DNA of 8,998 nucleotides, taken from positions 1-8,998 of the forward strand of contig JAFAXJ010000599.1 of the NCBI GenBank assembly GCA_019241095.1. Reading direction: 5' to 3'. Shown here piece after piece: positions 1 to 6,621 of this stretch (position 1 is its first letter; each line of letters starts with the position of its first letter). The notes under the pieces were generated by a model. The model saw only the letters and a program-made list of their open reading frames with translations, had not been told where the DNA came from and searched no databases. This DNA is from Verrucomicrobiota bacterium. Its GTDB lineage: Bacteria > Verrucomicrobiota > Verrucomicrobiia > Chthoniobacterales > JAFAMB01. The translations under genes were made by a program, and so were the position numbers.

Positions 1-433
1 AAGAGTCAAATCGGAAAGCGAGGTTCTCCAGGAAAAACGGGCTGCCGCCAATGGGGAAAGCGATCAGCGCGGCAAGAAGAGGGGGCGCGATGGTGAATCT
101 CCGTGAGATAAGAACAGCATTGTACGAAAGCAGTCCAAGCGCGGCGAGCTGAGGCAGAGGAGAAAGGTCCATCATGGGGGTGCCGAGGTTTAGTGCTCGC
201 ATCGATAGCTCAGTGAACGGGCGGCCTTCTCCGCTCCAGCCAAATGCGCCATCCAGGAGTCGCCTCCAGTCTTCAAGGTGATACCGGTCGGCCATTATTA
301 CTGGCAGCAAGACCAGTCCTAATAATGTTAAGGAGATTGCGAAGGTTAGGATTTCGTCTGTTTTAGCAAAAAAACGGAATTGTGCAGTGTTCGATGATTT
401 GTCCGGCGCTTGGAGTGAAGAAGTCTCCGGCAT
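1..433 (-). CDS. GtrII-family membrane glucosyltransferase, N-terminal part (runs off left edge)
   Basis: Reading the minus strand from an ATG at 433 gives 144 uninterrupted codons to the window edge. Residues 28-48 form a strong membrane segment, followed by YHLEDW (51-56), GWSGEGRP (65-72), a DLSPLPQ stretch (89-95), a second hydrophobic segment (about 96-110), a third (about 117-130), and FFLENLAFRFDS (133-144). This order, with an acidic residue after the first membrane span and the ENL-RFDS block, is what I know from GtrII-type glucosyltransferases, polytopic inner-membrane enzymes. Those studied transfer glucose from an undecaprenyl-phosphate carrier to O-antigen or a similar surface glycan. 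Family members are usually near 500 residues, so about a quarter is visible. No strong ribosome site precedes the ATG (AAAGAT lies just upstream). Whether GtrA/GtrB partners follow to the left cannot be seen. The family call is fairly secure; the acceptor glycan is unknown. Confidence 0.82.
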   Translation of the reverse strand, partial: MPETSSLQAPDKSSNTAQFRFFAKTDEILTFAISLTLLGLVLLPVIMADRYHLEDWRRLLDGAFGWSGEGRPFTELSMRALNLGTPMMDLSPLPQLAALGLLSYNAVLISRRFTIAPPLLAALIAFPIGGSPFFLENLAFRFDS

Positions 434-450
434 ATCTTTGTGTCAACAAA

Positions 451-479
451 AGTCTACAAGCTAGTTTAAGAATTCCCAA
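451..479 (-). promoter_or_regulatory. Candidate sigma-70 promoter for the glucosyltransferase gene
   Basis: On the minus strand a TTGGGA box (479-474) is followed by a 17-base spacer and TAGACT (456-451). Each hexamer matches the sigma-70 consensus at four of six positions and the spacing is ideal. The start codon lies 17 bases beyond the second box, so the leader would be only about 10 bases. The match is by eye; AT-rich DNA gives such matches by chance. Confidence 0.35.
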
Positions 480-481
480 AC
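464..481. promoter_or_regulatory. Operator-like 18-bp imperfect palindrome
   Basis: The sequence GTTTAAGAATTCCCAAAC is symmetric around GAATTC: the outer GTTT/AAAC and the central six bases pair perfectly, and only the two-base positions between them break symmetry. It overlaps the first box and most of the spacer of the candidate minus-strand promoter, where a repressor would be expected to bind. No regulator gene is visible in the window. Confidence 0.3.
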
Positions 482-553
482 TCACTTTGAGATTCTTCCT
501 TATAAAACTAAAATTGCAGGTTGGCCGCTAGGACCCCTGATTGCGAATTATGC

Positions 554-572
554 AAAATCCGGCTTGGATTTT
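554..572. repeat. Perfect 7-bp inverted repeat with T-run upstream of the permease operon
   Basis: AAAATCC and GGATTTT pair perfectly around the loop GGCTT, and the right arm continues into a run of seven T in total. It looks like a weak intrinsic terminator, but no gene on either side is transcribed into it, so a protein-binding site or leader hairpin of the permease operon is at least as likely. The same opening word AAAATCCGG and closing GGATTT recur at 6512-6530. Confidence 0.35.
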
Positions 573-761
573 TTTAGAATGCAGGCTAAGCCCCGATAAG
601 TCTCTTATACGATGTCTCGGCCCTTTAGACGTACTTTTCGAAGCATGGCGTTCCAAAGGGTATGAGTAATATTTCTGACCCCGGCCGCGTTCTGCAATCG
701 CGAAAACTCGTTCTTTTGCCTCGAGCTCTTGAGACTGCAATCCGCAATAAGATATAGAATC

Positions 762-1679
762 ATGCCTGTCCAAGTTTCTTCAACCCGTGTAAATACCAGA
801 CGAGTTTTGAAGACGCCGACCGCCCTCCCGATCCACATGCTGCCTTATCTGCTCTTGCTGCCTTCCTTGGCCATTATTTTACTGATTGAATTTTATCCGT
901 TTCTTACTGGAGTTTCGTACAGCCTTCACAAAGGCTCACTGCTTAGTGCAGGGCCCTTTGTCGGACTCGACAACTATGCGCGTCTTTTCAGGTCCTCCTC
1001 GTTCTATAACTCTCTTTGGTTCAGTTTTGTATTCGCATTTTTCAATGTGGCTATCAGTTATATGCTTGGGCTGGCGTTGGCATTATTTCTGAATCTGGAG
1101 TTTCCAGGCCGTGGGTTTTGTCGTGTGGCCCTGCTCGTGCCCTGGATTGTTCCGGCAGTAGTCTCTATCGTCAGCTGGAAATGGCTCATCGCTGACCGGG
1201 GTGGCATGGTAAATGTAATTCTAAGCTCATTGGGCATTCGACCAATCTATTTTCTAAGTCAAAGCGGTTGGGCGATAGTGGCTGTCATCGCAATCAAGAT
1301 CTGGCGCAGCTTTCCTTTCATGATGCTGAGTTTGCTTGCACAATTACAGGTCATCGATAGAACTCTGTATGAAGCCGGAAAGATTGATGGTGCGAGTAAT
1401 AGGCAATTGTTTTGGTATATCACACTGCCTCACCTGAAGAACATTTCCATCATTCAGGCAATCCTGATGGTGATCTGGAGTATCAATGATTTCGAAACGC
1501 CATTTCTGCTTACTCAAGGTGGTCCTTCCAATGCAACAGAAAACCTGATTCTGCTTTCTTATCGCTACACTTTTGGACGCAATGACGTGGGGTTAGGCTC
1601 TTCCGTGGCGCTCCTCACCCTGGTTCTCTTAATGGTTCTCGCAACCATAATGATGCGCCAGCAACGGAAAACCATTTAA
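762..1679 (+). CDS. ABC sugar transporter permease, MalF/UgpA type
   Basis: Inner-membrane permease subunit of a carbohydrate-uptake (CUT1-type) ABC transporter. With the ATG at 762 it has 305 residues, normal for the family. A cytoplasmic arm (1-25) leads to the first membrane span (26-48), then the conserved outside-facing FVGLDNYARLF segment (66-76), further spans, and the EAA loop beginning YEAGKIDGAS (from about 203) and ending in ITLP, which docks on the ATPase. The later FLLTQGGPSNAT block is also typical of MalF-like partners. An in-frame TTG at 729 would add 11 residues; I chose the ATG because neither start has a good ribosome site and the extension adds nothing conserved. It is the first gene of a four-gene operon, 14 bases before its MalG-like partner. 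The substrate cannot be told from sequence. Family is secure, start less so. Confidence 0.9.
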   Translation: MPVQVSSTRVNTRRVLKTPTALPIHMLPYLLLLPSLAIILLIEFYPFLTGVSYSLHKGSLLSAGPFVGLDNYARLFRSSSFYNSLWFSFVFAFFNVAISYMLGLALALFLNLEFPGRGFCRVALLVPWIVPAVVSIVSWKWLIADRGGMVNVILSSLGIRPIYFLSQSGWAIVAVIAIKIWRSFPFMMLSLLAQLQVIDRTLYEAGKIDGASNRQLFWYITLPHLKNISIIQAILMVIWSINDFETPFLLTQGGPSNATENLILLSYRYTFGRNDVGLGSSVALLTLVLLMVLATIMMRQQRKTI

Positions 1680-1693
1680 AGAACATCGAGTTT

Positions 1694-2515
1694 ATGAAAG
1701 TGAACCGAAAATGGCTTCTCCTTTTCTGCGGATTGATTATCGTTCTGATCGTCGACTTCCCTATCCTGACGGTAGCACTCAACTCATTTCGAACGACTGA
1801 GTCGATACTGTCTTCGCACAGCTTTCTGCCAACAGAGCCGACGCTAACGAACTATGTTTATATCAGCGCACGCACCCATTTCTGGACGTTTTTGCTGAAC
1901 AGCATGATTGTTGCGTTTGCGGCGAGCTTCCTGGGTATTGTCTTGGCGACTCTGGCAGGCTTCGCACTTTCGCGATATCGAGCGTTAATTTTGGGGCCAT
2001 ACAATCAGGCGTTGCTGGTTGTGCAGATGTTTCCGCTGATCCTGGCAATTATCCCGCTCTTTATACTCTTTCGTAGATTGAATATGGTAAATAATTTTGT
2101 CCCAGTCATTCTCGTCTATACGGTTACTCAGTTGCCGTTTGCGACCTGGATGCTACGCTCTTATTTCGATAGCATTCCTCGGGAGTTGGATGAAGCTGCC
2201 AGAATTGACGGCTGTACGCCGTTACGAGGGTTGGTGCAGATTATTCTCCCGTTGGCCCTACCCGGAATTGTTGCGGTCGCGATATTCTCATTTCTATTTT
2301 CTTATAACGAATTCTTTATTTCCAGCGTGTTCCTGCGAGACGAGAATCGAATGACGGTTCCGGTCGGGATTCAAAGTTTCATGCAGCAGTACTCGACCGA
2401 TTGGGGGAGCCTCATGGCTGCCGCGACGCTGGGAATGGTGCCGACGCTAATCCTTTTCTTTTTCATCCAGAAATACATGATGGCTGGCGCTACGGCTGGA
2501 GCCGTCAAAGGTTAA
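1694..2515 (+). CDS. ABC sugar transporter permease, MalG type
   Basis: Second inner-membrane permease of the same carbohydrate ABC transporter, 273 residues, the usual size. A short cytoplasmic start leads into the first span (about 7-29), then a periplasmic region with FLPTEPTLTNYVYI, several spans, and the EAA loop DEAARIDGCTPLRG (166-179) ending in ILPLALPG. The C-terminal AATLGMVPTLILFFFIQKYM followed by a Gly-rich GATAGAVKG tail is classic for MalG-like proteins. It would pair with the preceding MalF-like protein to form the channel. The ATG at 1694 has only a weak GAG as ribosome site, so translation may be coupled to the gene 14 bases upstream. No ATPase or binding protein gene sits next to it, so the transporter is incomplete as seen here. 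Confidence 0.92.
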   Translation: MKVNRKWLLLFCGLIIVLIVDFPILTVALNSFRTTESILSSHSFLPTEPTLTNYVYISARTHFWTFLLNSMIVAFAASFLGIVLATLAGFALSRYRALILGPYNQALLVVQMFPLILAIIPLFILFRRLNMVNNFVPVILVYTVTQLPFATWMLRSYFDSIPRELDEAARIDGCTPLRGLVQIILPLALPGIVAVAIFSFLFSYNEFFISSVFLRDENRMTVPVGIQSFMQQYSTDWGSLMAAATLGMVPTLILFFFIQKYMMAGATAGAVKG

Positions 2516-2526
2516 ACAACAAGATT

Positions 2527-3645
2527 ATGGCCGGACAAATAGAAATGCAGACCCCGACCCAACCCTCAATGGCCAAGCGTATCAGGGTAGGGATAGTGGG
2601 GTGCGGAGAAGTAACCCAGATTATGCATTGGCCCAGCCTCTATCAATTGTCAGGGCTCTTCGATGTAACTGCTCTTTGCGAGGTCAGCCAGTCCGTCTTG
2701 GAAGTACTGGGCGAATACTGGAATATTAAACAACTGTGGACAGATCACAAACAGCTAGTTGCATCCAATGAGGTAGACGCTGTCCTGGTCGCAACTCCAA
2801 ATGCGTTTCATGCGGAAGTCACCTTGGATGCTATAGCGGCCGGAAAACATGTCCTTGTGGAAAAACCGATGTGTGTTACGCGACGCGAAGCGGAACAGAT
2901 CGTTGCTGCTCAGAAAAGCAGGCAGGTGGTAGTCCAAGTGGGTTATATGCGGCGCTATGCACCGGCCTTTCTTGAAGGGTGTGATGCTGTCAAACAATTG
3001 AAAGAAATCAAATTCGCTCGCGTACGCGATTTTCTAGGCTCAAATTCGTTGATTATCGAGCCAACTTCACGGGTAGTCCGTGATGAGCAAATACCGGAAT
3101 CGGTGAAACGGGCAGCGAAGATTCGTGAAGATAGTTTGGTAGATGAAGCTCTTGGAGGCAAATCAACCCCGGACATCAGGCGAGCTTACACGCTGATGTT
3201 AGGGCTTAGCAGCCATGATCTCTCTGCAATGCGCGAATTGCTCGGGATGCCTAGCAGAGTACTTTTCGCGGCTCAGCGCGGGAATGGCCATTATGTAGCG
3301 GCAGCTTTCGACTATGGCGCTTTCGTCTGTCAGTTCGAGACCGGCATTGATAAGATCCCGCGCTTCGATGCGCACCTGGAGGTGTACGGCATCGATAGGG
3401 TAGTTCGTATTCAGTATGACACGCCATACGTGAGGAACTCGCCTATCAGGCTCGTTGTGACAGAAGACAATGGCCGTGGCGGAGTGAATAAGATCGATTC
3501 CCACACGGCCTGGGGCGATCCGTTCGTTGCAGAGTGGAAATCATTCTATCAAAACATCTCTAGTCATAAAGCGCCCAAAACAGATCCCGTCGACTTCGTC
3601 CACGATCTCGAACTTTTTGCAGAAATGGCGCGGTTAATGCACTGA
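2527..3645 (+). CDS. Gfo/Idh/MocA-family NAD(P)-dependent oxidoreductase
   Basis: Probable sugar or cyclitol dehydrogenase, 372 residues from the ATG at 2527. The N-terminal Rossmann fold carries VGIVGCGEV (21-29), VATPN (88-92) and the hallmark EKP (112-114), followed by GYMRRYAP (139-146). The C-terminal domain has LGLSSHDLSAMRELLG with the likely catalytic His at 230, then FDYGAFVCQFETG and WGDPFVAEW. This matches a subgroup I recall beside sugar ABC transporters; family members oxidise or reduce a sugar hydroxyl/ketone with NAD(P). The frame is open back to 2401 inside the permease gene, but that start overlaps it; 2527 lies 11 bases after the permease stop, with AAAGG about 14 bases upstream. 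Starts at 2545 or 2569 are possible, since the conserved fold begins only near residue 18. Substrate unknown. Confidence 0.9.
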   Translation: MAGQIEMQTPTQPSMAKRIRVGIVGCGEVTQIMHWPSLYQLSGLFDVTALCEVSQSVLEVLGEYWNIKQLWTDHKQLVASNEVDAVLVATPNAFHAEVTLDAIAAGKHVLVEKPMCVTRREAEQIVAAQKSRQVVVQVGYMRRYAPAFLEGCDAVKQLKEIKFARVRDFLGSNSLIIEPTSRVVRDEQIPESVKRAAKIREDSLVDEALGGKSTPDIRRAYTLMLGLSSHDLSAMRELLGMPSRVLFAAQRGNGHYVAAAFDYGAFVCQFETGIDKIPRFDAHLEVYGIDRVVRIQYDTPYVRNSPIRLVVTEDNGRGGVNKIDSHTAWGDPFVAEWKSFYQNISSHKAPKTDPVDFVHDLELFAEMARLMH

Positions 3646-3665
3646 TTTTCGATCCATAATAGGAT

Positions 3666-4442
3666 ATGAAACAGCATCAACTTGGAGCACAGCTTTACAC
3701 TGTGCGGGATTATTTGCACGATCTGCCAGCGTTTAAGCGCAGCTTAGAAAGGTTAAAAGCTATCGGCTACGAAGCCGTTGAGCTGATACATTCTGATAAG
3801 GTTAGCGACGCGGACATCGCGAAGATGTGTGATGAGGCAGGATTAGCCGTAGCTGCCGCTCATGTGAAAGGGCAGGTCTTAATTGAGCATCCACAGGCGA
3901 CTGTCGAGAAATTGCAGGCCGTTCGGTCCAAGATTGCGGTTTATCCTTTCCCGTCCGGAGTTGATTTCAGCTCTCGTTCCCAGGTCGAGCAGCTGGGCCG
4001 CCAACTTGAGCAAAGCGCTGGTGTGCTGAAAGCCGCTGGACTGACATTAGCTTATCATAACCATGCCGTAGAGTTTTCTCGTGTTGAGGGAGAGCTCGTC
4101 TATGAAATTATACGCCGGACCGCGCCGGCTTTAAGTTTTGAACTGGACCCTTACTGGGTTCAGTATGCTGGAATGAGTCCTGAACGCTGGATCGAAGAAC
4201 TTGATGGTAAACTGATTAGTTTGCACCTGAAAGATTTTGGTGTGTCTCACAAGCATGGAGAACAGCCTATTATGTCTGAGGTCGGTGCTGGTAATCTGGG
4301 CTTTGAGCATCTAGTGCCTCAATCTGAAAAGATTGGATGCCAATGGTTCATCGTGGAACAGGACGTAACGCCAGGTAATCCATTCGATTCACTTGAGCGA
4401 AGCTTTCAATTTGTACGTAGCCGCCTGCTCGAGCCCGCCTGA
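3666..4442 (+). CDS. Sugar phosphate isomerase/epimerase (xylose-isomerase-like TIM barrel)
   Basis: A 258-residue AP_endonuc_2/xylose-isomerase-like TIM barrel, normal length for this family. Opening GAQLYTVRD (7-15) and GYEAVEL (34-40) are typical first strands. Candidate metal and catalytic residues are Glu39, the HNH at 131-133, Asp161 in ELDPYWV, His187 in SLHLKD, Glu205 in EVGAGN and Glu231 in FIVEQD; together they suggest an intact divalent-metal site. Members isomerise or epimerise sugars, act on inositol-pathway intermediates, or process 3-keto sugars. It follows the oxidoreductase by 20 bases and is the last gene of the operon. Coupling an oxidoreductase to this fold is common and suggests sequential action on one imported sugar, which is inference. 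The AGGA before the ATG is only one base away, too close for an ideal ribosome site. No clear terminator follows in the 110 bases before the convergent gene. Confidence 0.88.
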   Translation: MKQHQLGAQLYTVRDYLHDLPAFKRSLERLKAIGYEAVELIHSDKVSDADIAKMCDEAGLAVAAAHVKGQVLIEHPQATVEKLQAVRSKIAVYPFPSGVDFSSRSQVEQLGRQLEQSAGVLKAAGLTLAYHNHAVEFSRVEGELVYEIIRRTAPALSFELDPYWVQYAGMSPERWIEELDGKLISLHLKDFGVSHKHGEQPIMSEVGAGNLGFEHLVPQSEKIGCQWFIVEQDVTPGNPFDSLERSFQFVRSRLLEPA

Positions 4443-4552
4443 TCTTCACGCCCATCATTCGGGTCAAACACAACCAAACTTCAGCGGTAACCTGGTGGCC
4501 TGTTTAGAGCCTTGCTTTCCAGTGTGTTGAAGCAAACGATCAATCTTTGTGC

Positions 4553-5086
4553 TCAGCTTGAAAGTCGGCCAATCGTAATCTGTTTCGGAAACGGCGGAAC
4601 CAGAATCGACTTCGAAATCTCTCCGCTCGGAAGGAAAAAGCGGAGCTGACCTTTGCGATCACAGATCCAAACTTCTTTTGCGCCAGCTTCAAAGTAGAGT
4701 TCACGTTTGTGTTCCAGCTCGCTCAAAGAACTAGTGGGCGAGGATATTTCAATGCAGATTGGGGGCGCCTGATTTAAAGGTAAGTTTTTATTTGCGTTGA
4801 GGGCATGTTCTTGCTCCTCGGTTAACCAGACCACATCTGCAACCTTCGTTCCATCAGAGGTTTCAATAGCCTGTTTCTGAACGGATCCTTCTGACCCAAG
4901 GTGTCCGTCCAAGAGGTTGCTGATTTTTAAAGCCTGTTTCCGATGCAAAAAATCGGGTTGAGGGCTCATAATCAGCCGGCCTACAGCGTCAGTTTCGATG
5001 CGCTCTGGTCTGTTCACCATTTCCGGATCCATCGCAATGGCAAGCCAACGTTGAGCAGCAGACGAACGCTGTAGGATCTCAGTCAT
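4553..5086 (-). CDS. Uma2-family protein (DUF820, PD-(D/E)XK nuclease fold)
   Basis: 177 residues, typical for Uma2 proteins. Recognisable blocks are a degenerate N-terminal region, GRLIMSPQPDFLH (36-48), KVADVVWLT (81-89) with the fold's Asp84, PICIEISSPTSS (109-120) with Glu113, and HKRELYFEAGAKEVWICD (126-143) with Lys127. Known members have a restriction-endonuclease-like fold; their biological role is not established and they are often scattered as many copies in a genome. The Asp, Glu and downstream Lys are all present, so the site looks intact rather than decayed. It starts 27 bases after the OsmC gene stop on the same strand, suggesting cotranscription. An alternative start is Met19. 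The ATG at 5086 has no strong ribosome site. It converges on the sugar operon. Confidence 0.85.
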   Translation of the reverse strand: MTEILQRSSAAQRWLAIAMDPEMVNRPERIETDAVGRLIMSPQPDFLHRKQALKISNLLDGHLGSEGSVQKQAIETSDGTKVADVVWLTEEQEHALNANKNLPLNQAPPICIEISSPTSSLSELEHKRELYFEAGAKEVWICDRKGQLRFFLPSGEISKSILVPPFPKQITIGRLSS

Positions 5087-5113
5087 CGTCGAGCAAGTTA
5101 GTTCCCGTTCTGA

Positions 5114-5539
5114 CTAACTGATAAGCTTTTTACCAAGAGTTATGTCGGCTTTAAGCACGCGTGAAACGGGGCAGCCAGCTTTCGCCTGATCAGCGATTTC
5201 TTCGAATTTAGCTTCGTCGATGCCAGGTACTCGCGCGCTCACATCCAGGTGAATGGTTGTGATAGTCCAGTCGCCGTCCACTTGATCGAACGTCAGTGTC
5301 GCCTGGGTTGACAATTCATCAGGAGTGAACCCTGCTCTACCAAGAAATGCTGAGAGCGCCATTGTGAAACAACCTGCGTGAGCGGCTGCAATCAATTCTT
5401 CAGGGTTTGTGCCGATGCCGTTTTCGAATCGGGTCGTAAACGAATATTGTGTCTTGTTCAGCACACCACTCTGAGCCGAGAGGGTGCCCTTGCCTTGTTT
5501 GAGATCGCCATGCCAAACTGCGGATGCCGTACGTTTCAT
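5114..5539 (-). CDS. osmC: OsmC-family hydroperoxide reductase (peroxiredoxin-like)
   Basis: 141 residues, nearly the length of E. coli OsmC (143). The start [20 protein letters not shown] is characteristic of the OsmC subgroup rather than Ohr. Key residues are in place: Arg37 in TTRFE, Glu48 in [13 protein letters not shown], Cys57 as the peroxidatic cysteine, and Cys123 in AGCPVSRVL as the resolving cysteine. The protein acts as a cytoplasmic homodimer that reduces organic hydroperoxides through the two cysteines. The ATG at 5539 is preceded by AAATCAAATTT with no Shine-Dalgarno match, but conservation begins right at this Met. It is the promoter-proximal gene of a minus-strand pair with the Uma2 gene and faces the nucleotidyltransferase gene across a 284-base gap. 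In other bacteria osmC responds to osmotic or stationary-phase stress; nothing here shows its control. Confidence 0.92.
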   Translation of the reverse strand: MKRTASAVWHGDLKQGKGTLSAQSGVLNKTQYSFTTRFENGIGTNPEELIAAAHAGCFTMALSAFLGRAGFTPDELSTQATLTFDQVDGDWTITTIHLDVSARVPGIDEAKFEEIADQAKAGCPVSRVLKADITLGKKLIS

Positions 5540-5823
5540 AAATTTGATTTGGGGTCTTCAGGGAGCTTAGAAGCATTTGCCAGCATAGCAACCAATCTGA
5601 TTCAATGCGTAAGTGCAATCCTTTGTGCTATTTTGGACAGATGGCTTGCGAATCCGCACAACGGCAGTGAAAGAGACAAAGAATAAAATTAGGGAATTGG
5701 GTCCTGTGCGTGGTGAGTGCTGGGACCGATTTGATCGACTTCAGCGCAATTTGCGACCGTTCTTGCGAGGCAAGCCGAAACGTGCACCGATCGAGCGTTT
5801 TCGTTCCTACACGGACCTTGAGT
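5540..5823. other. Divergent intergenic region between osmC and the nucleotidyltransferase gene
   Basis: Short overlapping frames on both strands here resemble no known protein. The region must hold promoters for two divergent genes. The best plus-strand hint is TG-C-TATTTT (5626-5634), an extended second-box shape, but no first box sits at a proper distance. I found no strong inverted repeat or tRNA. Confidence 0.45.
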
Positions 5824-6300
5824 ATGACCGAAGCAACGCGCCCCCCGGAAGGTAGCGACCTGCTGAAACTGTGCAAGGAGCTAAACAGACTCGGTGCAGA
5901 CTATGTCGTAATAGGCGGGTTGGCTATGAACCAGCTTGGGCTGGTCAGGGTTACAGAAGACATTGATCTGTTGATCGAAGAATCGCCGGAAAATCAGCTG
6001 CGCGTGCGCGAAGCGCTCAGGATTTTGCCAGAACGTGCAATCGACGAACTCAGGGCCGATGAGGACTTGCGAGAATGGGTAGTCGTTCGTGTGAATGACG
6101 ATATAACGGTCGATCTGATGACTTCTGCGTGCGGAGTTGATTATGCAGAGGCGAAAGGTGATTGCGTAATTGAGACCATTCGCGGAGTTCGAGTTCCTTT
6201 TGCGAGTCGCGATCTGATGATAAAGCTTAAACAGGGAACCCGCGAAAAGGATCGAATCGATCTGCAATTTCTTCTTCGTCAAAGCGAAGATCAGCGTTAG
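5824..6300 (+). CDS. Nucleotidyltransferase-fold protein (AbiEii/MNT-like), no partner seen
   Basis: 158 residues from the ATG at 5824. The nucleotidyltransferase signature is clear: VVIGGLAMNQLG (28-39) with the Gly-Gly of the fold, EDIDLLIE (45-52) with Asp46 and Asp48 as metal ligands, and TVDLMTS (95-101) with Asp97 as the third carboxylate. The C-terminal SRDLMIKLKQGTREKDRIDLQFL (128-150) matches the lysine-rich helix and KDRIDLQ-type block common in AbiEii and related stand-alone proteins. All three acidic residues are kept, so catalytic activity (nucleotide transfer to RNA or protein) is plausible but unproven. The frame is open back to 5710 with an ATG, but the extra 38 residues look non-conserved and lack a ribosome site. 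Neither neighbour looks like an AbiEi antitoxin or HEPN partner. It could be a housekeeping relative rather than a toxin. Confidence 0.8.
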   Translation: MTEATRPPEGSDLLKLCKELNRLGADYVVIGGLAMNQLGLVRVTEDIDLLIEESPENQLRVREALRILPERAIDELRADEDLREWVVVRVNDDITVDLMTSACGVDYAEAKGDCVIETIRGVRVPFASRDLMIKLKQGTREKDRIDLQFLLRQSEDQR

Positions 6301-6512
6301 CTGCCGTCGCGGGTGTTCGCAGCGCTACCGATTCCTCATTTTGACGCGCCGCCGGTTCCCCCGCACGTTCTTCGATAAATCCAGCAATGGTTGCCGAATC
6401 AAAAATGAAAGGAAATACGAGCCCAAATAAACCAGCCTTTGAAGCCTTCGCTGTGCGCGAGGGAAGAAATAAGAAACCGTTTTTCACAAAAATCGGCGCC
6501 CCCTGGACGATA

Positions 6513-6530
6513 AAATCCGGGAACGGATTT
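6513..6530. promoter_or_regulatory. Perfect 6-bp inverted repeat upstream of the GH3 gene
   Basis: AAATCC and GGATTT pair perfectly around GGGAAC, about 100 bases before the chosen GH3 start. It has no T-run, so it does not look like a terminator. It could be an operator. Its half-sites are identical to those of the dyad at 554-572 upstream of the permease operon, although the spacer there is five rather than six bases. Confidence 0.3.
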
Positions 6531-6621
6531 AAGTGGCTCCTCCTAGGCGGTTCGGCAGGATCTTGTCCAAGGCAAAACGAGGCCAGCACAGAGCACACCT
6601 TTGAAATTGGCAGGCGCATTT

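Larger units (their letters stand above)
434..761. other. Divergent intergenic region between the glucosyltransferase and the permease operon
   Basis: No convincing gene lies in these 328 bases; the short minus-strand frames here lack family features and ribosome sites. The region must carry control signals for the leftward glucosyltransferase and the rightward permease operon. It contains a minus-strand promoter candidate (451-479), an 18-bp imperfect palindrome (464-481), a hairpin with 7-bp arms and a T-run (554-575) and a small ATAAG/CTTAT dyad (594-606). I could not find a convincing plus-strand promoter. Confidence 0.6.

Noticed and set aside
554..575. Intrinsic terminator
   Set aside because: The hairpin plus T-run has the shape, but the stem is AT-rich and no gene is transcribed into it from the left.
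729..758. TTGAGA, 18 bases, TATAGA as a promoter for the permease operon
   Set aside because: The boxes are reasonable, but the second ends three bases before the ATG at 762, so transcription would start inside the gene. It could only work with a later start codon, which would remove the cytoplasmic arm.
528..838. Two short minus-strand frames in the left intergenic region
   Set aside because: They overlap each other, run into the permease 5' end, lack ribosome sites and have no recognisable motif.
2401..2526. Longer N-terminus for the oxidoreductase
   Set aside because: It would overlap the MalG-like gene by over 100 bases, and the added residues are the permease C-terminus read in another frame.
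4443..4552. Terminator between the convergent sugar operon and Uma2 gene
   Set aside because: Only very short, imperfect arms were found and no T-run follows any of them.
5710..5823. Longer N-terminus for the nucleotidyltransferase
   Set aside because: The extra 38 residues look unlike a conserved domain and the upstream ATG has no ribosome site.
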